Below the pieces are notes generated by a model. That model searched no databases and was not told the DNA's origin. It was given only the letters and a program-made list of their open reading frames with translations. Both the position numbers and the translations under genes were made by a program. Positions 58,120 through 64,000 of a stretch of DNA of 64,000 bases are shown one piece after another; the first letter of the stretch is position 1; every line of letters begins with the position of its first letter. The stretch is from positions 431,921,529-431,985,528 of the forward strand of contig NC_058522.1 in the NCBI RefSeq assembly GCF_904849725.1, read 5' to 3'. This stretch comes from Hordeum vulgare subsp. vulgare (Eukaryota > Streptophyta > Magnoliopsida > Poales > Poaceae).

Positions 58120-59675
58120 TGATACATCTCCAACGTATCTATAATTTTTGATGGTTTCATGTTATTATCTTGTCAAACTTTGGATGTTTTGCATGTCTTT
58201 TATTTATTTTATAGGACTAACTTATTAACTCAGTGCCAAGTGCCAGTTCCTGTTTTTCCATGTTTTTGACCCCTTTGAGAGGAGATTTTGAAACGGAGTC
58301 CAAACGGAAGAAAATCCCCGAAAAGCTTTTTTTCTGGAACGGAAGAAGATCGAAGGACTTGGGAGCCAAGCCAGAAGAGCCCCAGGGGCCCCACAAGGCC
58401 CCACCCCACGGCCAGGGGGGTCGCGCCATCCAGGCTTGTGGCCCCCCTGGAGGTCCCCTCACCTAGATCTTGCGCCTATATGTTCCCAAATATTCCCAAA
58501 AAAATCAAGCGACGATCGCAATTACTTTTCCACCGCCGCAAGCTTCTGTCTCCGCAAGATCCCATCTGGGGCACGTCCTTGTGCCCTGCCGGAGGGGGGA
58601 TTTGGATACGGAGGGTTTCTCTGTCAACACCATGACCTCCCCGATGATGCGTGAGTAGTTCACCATAGACCTACGGGTCCATAGCTAGTAACTAGATGGC
58701 TTCTTCTCTCTCTTAGATCTTCAATACAAAGTTCTCCATGATCTTCATGGAGATCTATCCGATGTAATCTTCTTTTGCGGTGTGTTTGTCGAGATCCAAT
58801 GAATTGTGGATTTATGATCAGATTATCTATGAATCTTATTTGAGTTTCTTCTGATCTCTCTTATGCATGATTTCATATCCTTGTAATTCTCTTCGAGTTG
58901 TGGGTTTTGTTTGGCCAACTAGATCTATGATTCTTGCAATGGGAGAAGTGCTTGGTTTTGGGTTCATACCATGCGGTGACCTCACCCAGTAACAGAAGGG
59001 GTAGCGAGGCACGTATCGTGTTGTTGCCATCAAGGGTAAAAAGATGGAGTTTTCATCATTGGTTTGAGATTATCCCTCTACATCATGTCATCTTGCTTAA
59101 AGCGTTACTCTGTTCGTCATGAACTCAATACACTAGATGCATGCTGGATAGCGGTTGATGTGTGGAGTAATAGTAGTAGATGCAGAAAGTATCGGTCTAC
59201 TTGTCTCGGACGTGATGCCTATATGCTAGATCATTGCCTTAGATATTGTCATGACTTTGCACGGTTCTATCAATTGCTCGACAGTAATTTGTTCACCCAC
59301 CGTGATATTTGCTATTATGAGAGAAGCCTCTAGTGAACACTATGGCCCACAGGGTCTACTCCACACCATATTTTCAGCCTTACACTTTTTTACTTCATTG
59401 CACTTTCCGCCTTCAGATCTCACTTTGCAAACAATCTTGAAGGGATTGACAACCCCTTTCAAGCGTTGGGTGCAAGCTTGTTTGTGTTTGTGCAGGTACT
59501 TTGGACTTGACGAGGCCCTCCTTCTGGATTGATACCTTGGTTCTCAAACTGAGGGAAATACTTACTGCTCCTGTGCTGCATCACTCTTTCCTCTTCAAGG
59601 GAAAAACCAACGCAAATCAGAGAAGTAACAAGAAGAATTCCTAAGCGCCAGGGAAGGACTTTTGTTGCTGCAACA
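58120..59675 (+). repeat. E8 5' LTR (about 1556 bp)
   Basis: It starts tgatacatctccaacg. The end at ttgctgcaaca (59675) is placed by analogy with the LTR-PBS spacing in E1 and may be off by three bases. The TATA-like cctatatgtt is at 58475-58484. Confidence 0.85.
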
Positions 59676-59685
59676 GAAGAATTTC

Positions 59686-59703
59686 TGGCGCCGTTGCCGG
59701 GGA
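59686..59703 (+). other. E8 primer-binding site (tRNA-Asp)
   Basis: tggcgccgttgccgggga fully matches the complement of the expected tRNA-Asp 3' end. Confidence 0.88.
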
Positions 59704-59906
59704 GGAAGATCAAGTCAAGAACTCATCCAAGTAGGTGTCACAAACTCATCTCTTGCATTTACTTTGTTTGCCATTTGCCTCTCGTTTTCCTCTCCCCCAC
59801 TTCACAAATTGCCTTTTTCGTTTGCCTTTTTCGTTTGCCTTTCCTTTGCTTGTGTGCTATGTGCCTTCAAAATGTTTGCATCTTCGCTTGCTAAGAATCT
59901 AGTGAC

Positions 59907-60607
59907 ATGGATCCTCATCCACTTGCTAATCTTTTCAGAAGGTCCAACTATGTTGAACCAATTGCTAGTGAGTTTTTCTCATTAGATTATCTTTATGGAG
60001 TTTTGCTTGAGATGCGTGAATCTGAAAATCGTGATGAAGAAATTCATGAAGTGATTCATGAGGGCTCCTTGGATGAAAAACATGATTGCAATGGTTTCAC
60101 TATAAATTCTATTAGTGACAATCATGCTAAAATTATGCAAAACCCTAAGCTTGGGAATGCTAGTCTTGCTATGTCCACTAATTGTTGCAAAGATCATGAT
60201 TGGGGTGATGATTTTTCTTTTGATCTTGAAAATTTGTTCAAGCCTCAAGATGAATATGATATTTGCAATATTATTGAAAGTGGGTTTGGAGAAGTCATGA
60301 CTTTAGATGATAATCCCACTATTTTTAAGAGCGTCAACTTTGCATGCATGTGGGTCATGAAAAGAATATCCTATGTGATAGCTATATCGTTGAATTCGAA
60401 TATGATCCCACTTGTAATGAGAGAGGAAAATATTGTGGTAGAAACTTTCATGTTACTAAATCACCTCTCGTGATGTTGAGATTGCTCTTGTCTCTTTCTT
60501 CTTCCTTGCATATGGCAGCTATTGGTTGTCTTGACAATTTGTTTTCCTATAAAATTCCTATGCATAGGAAGTATGTTAGACTTAGATGTGATTTTCACAT
60601 GCTTTAG
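59907..60607 (+). pseudogene. E8 small ORF of unknown function (frameshifted)
   Basis: ATG 59907 opens MDPHPLANLFRRSNYVEP. The first frame is acidic and Asp/Asn-rich (DDFSFDLENLFKPQDEYD). Near 60345 the likely product changes frame: the other frame reads HVGHEKNILCDSYIVEFEYD and continues to the stop at 60605-60607, ending MHRKYVRLRCDF... This is inferred from the protein-like composition after the shift. I recognise it as the single ORF typical of this Triticeae non-autonomous group. No enzymatic domain or retropepsin motif is visible. It could be a diverged gag. Confidence 0.55.
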
Positions 60608-61570
60608 GATGCTCTCGTTGTGCTTCAATTCTTGTCTTTTGTGAGAGCATCATTGAACGCCTAGCTAAGGGCGTTAAACAATAGCGCTTGTTGGGAGATA
60701 ACCCAATGAATTTATCTTTTTCTTTCTGTTTTTTTGTGTCCACACTCTCATAATTATGTTGTTGTTGAGTTTTTAGTGTTTCTTTTTGTGTTTGAGCCAA
60801 GCAAAACCTTTATGACTAGTCTTGGTAATGGTTGTTTGATCCTGCTGGAAAAAGACAGAAACTTTTCGCTCACGAGATGATTTTTCATTTTTATTCAGAA
60901 AGAGATTTTGAGTTGATTATTTCTGTTGCTGATTGATATGCTTTTCCTCCAGACCGTAGTAATTCTTCAGATTTTTTGAGGTACAGAAGTATACGAAGTA
61001 TACAGATTGTTACAGACTGGTCTGTTTTTGACAGATTCTGTTTTTGTTGAGTTGGTTGCTTGTTTTGATGAAACTATGGTTAGTATCGGGGGGTACTAGC
61101 CATGGAAAAGTGAGAATACAGTAGCCCATCATCAATATAGATGGAATTCAAGTTTTCTACTGTACCAAAAGAAGTGGTAGTTTGTTTTCTTGTACTAATG
61201 TTATCACAAGTTTCTGTTTAAGTTTTGTGTTGTGAAGTTTTCAAGTTTTGGGTGACGTTCTCATGGACAAAGAGATAAGGAGTGGAAAGAGCTCAAGATT
61301 GGGGATGCCCAAGGCACCCCAAGCCAAATTCAAGGACACCAAAAAAGCCTAATCTTGGGGATAGCCCGGGAAGGCATCCCCTCTTTCGTCTTCAATCCAT
61401 CGGTAACATTACTTGGAGCTATATTTTTATTCACCACATGATATGTGTTTTGCTTGGAGAGTCTTGTATCTTAGGAGTCTTTTCTTTTTGTTGTGTCACA
61501 ATCATCCTTGATTCACACCTTTTTGAGAGAGAGATACATGCACTCATCGTGATTTTGCTAGAATGCTCAT

Positions 61571-61675
61571 AGTGCTTCACTTATATCTTTTGAGTTAGAT
61601 TCTTTTGCTCTAGTGCTTCACTTATATCTTTTGAGATAGATACTTTTGCTCTTGTGCTTCACTTATATATTTAGA
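61571..61675 (+). repeat. 41-bp tandem repeat, about 2.6 copies
   Basis: Units start at 61571, 61612 and 61653 (agtgcttcacttatat...). Confidence 0.88.
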
Positions 61676-62458
61676 GCACGGCAGTGCGTGATTTGGTAGT
61701 TGGCTTATGCTATGAAAGTAGTTCCAAATGTGCTAGGTACCCAAAGAGCATGCAAAAACCTCCATCTTCATGTGCATTGAATAGAAAAAGAAGTTTTGAT
61801 TCTTCTCAATTAGTTTTAAGACGTGGGTTTGGTAACATTGAAAGTTATGTTAGTAGGGTGTTGTGAATCTAGAGATACTTGTGTTGGAGTTAGTGATTAC
61901 CATAGCATGCACGTATGGTGAACCGCTATGTTAGGAAGTCGGAGCATAATTGATCTATTGATTGTCATCCTTTGTGTTGAGGTCGGGATCGCGCGATGGT
62001 TTACACCTACCAACCCTTCCCCTCGGAGTATGCATTTAGCACTTTGTTTCGATTACTAATAAAAACTTTTGCAACAAGTATGTGAGTTCTTTATGACTAA
62101 TGTGAGCCCATGGTATAGATGCATTTTCACCTTCCACCATTGCTAGCCTCTCTAGTACCGCGCAACTCTCACCGGTGCACAAACCCACCAAATTCCTTCC
62201 TCAAAACAGCCACCATACCTACCTACTATGGCATTTTCATAGCCATTCCGAGATATATTGCCATGCAACTCCCACCGTTCCGTCTCATTACTTTTTCCGT
62301 CACTCTCATATTGCCATTGCATGATCATACTAGATCGTTGCACATCCCGGTACACTGCTGGAGGCATTTCCTATGGAGTCATCATGATTGTGATCTTTCA
62401 GCTTTGAGTAACTAAAAAGTGTGATGATCATCATTATTAGAGCATTGTCCCATGTGAG

Positions 62459-62575
62459 GAAATAAATAAAAAAGAGGCCAAAGAGCCCAAAAACAAAACA
62501 AAAAAAGAGAGAAAAGAAAAAAGAGAGGCCTAAGAGCCCAAATAAAAAAATGAGAGAAAAAGAGAGAAGGGACAA
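62459..62575 (+). repeat. Purine-rich A/G tract with duplicated block
   Basis: An almost pure A/G stretch containing two copies of an aaagagaggccwaagagccc-like block. Confidence 0.8.
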
Positions 62576-63332
62576 TGCTACTATCTTTTTCCACACTTGT
62601 GCTTCATGTTAGCACCATCTTCTTCATGGTTGAGAGCTTCATGCTTTGTCACTACCATATGCTAGTGGGAATCTTCGTTTTATAACTTGGCTTGTATACT
62701 CCAATGATGGGCTTCCTCAAAATTGCCCTAGGTCTTCGTGAGCAAGCAAGTTGGATGCACACCCACTAGTTTCCATCTTGAGCTTTCACATACTTATAGC
62801 TCTAGTGCATCTCTTGTATGGCAATCCCTACTCATTCACATTGATATCTATTAATGGGCATTTTCATAGCCTATTGATACGCCGAGTCAGTGTGACCATC
62901 TCCTCCTTTTTTGTCTCACAACCACCACCACACTCTATTCCACCTATAGTGCTATATCCATGGCTCGTGCTCATGTATTGCGTGATAGTTATAAAAGGTT
63001 TGAGAAACTAAGAGTGTGAAAACAATTACATGGCCAATTTCGGGGTTGTGCATGATCTACATTAGTTGTGTGAGGATGATGGAGCATAGCCAGACTATAT
63101 GATTTTGTAGGGATAACTTTCTTTGGCCTTGTTATTTTGAAAGTTCATGATTACCTTGCTAGTTTGCTTGAAGTATTATTGTTCTCATGTCAATAGCAAA
63201 CTATTGTTTTGAATCTTACGGATCTGAACGTTCATGCCACGTGAAAGATGTTGCAAAGGACAACTATGCTAGGTAGCATTCCACATCAAAAATTCATTCT
63301 TTATCACTTCCCTACTCGAGGACGAGCAGGAG

Positions 63333-63349
63333 TTAAGCTTGGGGATGCT
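63333..63349 (+). other. E8 polypurine tract
   Basis: taagcttggggatgc ends directly at the 3' LTR start. Confidence 0.8.
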
Positions 63350-64000
63350 TGATACGTCTCCAACGTATCTATAATTTTTGATGGTTTCATGCTATTATCT
63401 TGTCAAACTTTGGATGTTTTGCATGCCTTTTATTTATTTTCTGGGACTAACTTATTAAATCAGTGCCAAGTGCGAGTTCTTGTTTTTTTCCATGTTTTTG
63501 ACCCCTCTCAGAGGAGATTTTGAAACGGAGTCCAAACGGAAAAAAATCCCCGAAAAGATTTTTCTGGAACGGAAGAAGATCGGAGGACTTGGGAGACAAG
63601 CCAGAAGATCCCCAGGGGCCCCACAAGCCCCCACCCCGCGGCCAGGGGGCGCGCCATCTAGGCTTGTGGTCCCCCTGGAGGTCCCCTGACCTAGATCTTG
63701 CGCCTATATATTCCCAAATATTCCCAAAAAAATCAAGAGACGATCGCAATTACTTTTCCGCCGCTGCAAGCTTCTCTCTCTGCAAGATCCCATCTGGGGC
63801 ACGTCCTGGTGCCCTGCCGGGGGGGATTCGGATACGGAGGGCTTGTCCATCAACATCATGACCTCTCCGATGATGCGTGAGTAGTTCACCATAGACCTAC
63901 GGGTCCATAGCTAGTAACTAGATGGCTTCTTCTCTCTCTTGGATCTTCAATACAAAGTTCTCCATGATCTTCATGGAGATCTATCCGATGTAATATTGTT
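63350..64000 (+). repeat. E8 3' LTR, first 651 bp
   Basis: It starts tgatacgtctccaacg and matches 58120-58770. TATA box cctatatatt at 63703-63712. Confidence 0.9.

Larger units (their letters stand above)
60608..63332 (+). other. E8 internal non-coding region
   Basis: 2.7 kb without supported ORFs, apart from the repeats listed separately. It includes ttgttgggagataacccaat (60690 region), a phrase common after the ORF in related elements. Confidence 0.6.
58120..64000 (+). mobile_element. E8: Sabrina-like non-autonomous gypsy element, 3' LTR incomplete in window
   Basis: 5' LTR 58120-59675, perfect PBS 59686-59703, internal region 59704-63349, polypurine tract, 3' LTR from 63350 running off the window. 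The internal region (3.65 kb) encodes one small broken ORF and no pol. The LTR starts differ at a few percent over the first 640 bp, suggesting an older insertion than E5. The label Sabrina-like rests on the LTR start and non-autonomous structure; WHAM-type relatives are not excluded. Confidence 0.85.

Overview
This window is intergenic DNA from a large-genome grass, almost certainly Triticeae (wheat, Aegilops, barley or rye). The main evidence is a BARE-1/Angela/WIS-type copia LTR. Several gypsy LTRs beginning TGATACGTCTCCA, a Stowaway MITE and Harbinger remnants add to it. I see no host gene, tRNA, rRNA or CRISPR array that I can support. Almost everything is nested LTR retrotransposons, so gene here means element-encoded ORFs, most of them broken. 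Elements are named E1 to E8 for reference; family names are given only where I recognise the sequence.

Left nest (1-25500). E4 is a minus-strand Athila-type protease/RT fragment (24464-25500). It was invaded by E3, a plus-strand Tat-lineage gypsy element whose 3' part is 19761-24463. E3 was invaded by E1, a plus-strand Athila-type gag-protease-only element (before 1 to 19760). E1 was invaded by E2, a complete minus-strand relative of E1 (5634-15282, TSD GCATC), and by a solo BARE/Angela LTR (16565-18382, TSD CCACA). E1 and E2 encode gag-protease plus a second ORF of the ATHILA ORF-1 type and carry no RT, RNase H or integrase. Their gag-protease and flanks are close relatives, but their second ORFs are very different proteins.

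Middle (25501-47942). Two Sabrina-like LTR pieces lie head to head as an inverted pair (25501-26997). After unassigned sequence comes E5, a complete 13.2-kb Tat-lineage element on the minus strand (28392-41574, TSD ACCAC). E5 has gag, protease, RT, two RNase H domains and integrase. An intron-containing gene on the opposite strand (aORF) lies between pol and the 3' LTR. E3 carries the same antisense gene. In both copies it has a TATA-like box, a 5'-UTR intron and a 71-bp minisatellite in the same intron. To the right of E5 are a Harbinger transposase pseudogene, a Harbinger-like MITE, several tandem repeats, a Stowaway MITE and low-repeat DNA.

Right nest (about 47943-64000). E6 is the 5' end of a gypsy element. 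It is interrupted by an unclassified solo LTR (48012-49504) and by E7, a Tekay/chromovirus-like element with a 3.9-kb LTR (50061-53991) and almost no coding capacity. E7 is interrupted in its integrase remnant by E8 (58120 to past 64000), a non-autonomous Sabrina-like element with one broken small ORF.

The autonomous functions present are all damaged. E5 pol has nonsense codons and frameshifts, and the first catalytic Asp of its integrase is changed. The non-autonomous E1/E2 and E8 would have depended on enzymes supplied by other elements. The most notable signals are the swapped ORF2 in E1/E2, the antisense gene with its intronic minisatellite in E3/E5, and the repeated primer-binding-site-like motifs inside the E1/E2 LTR.
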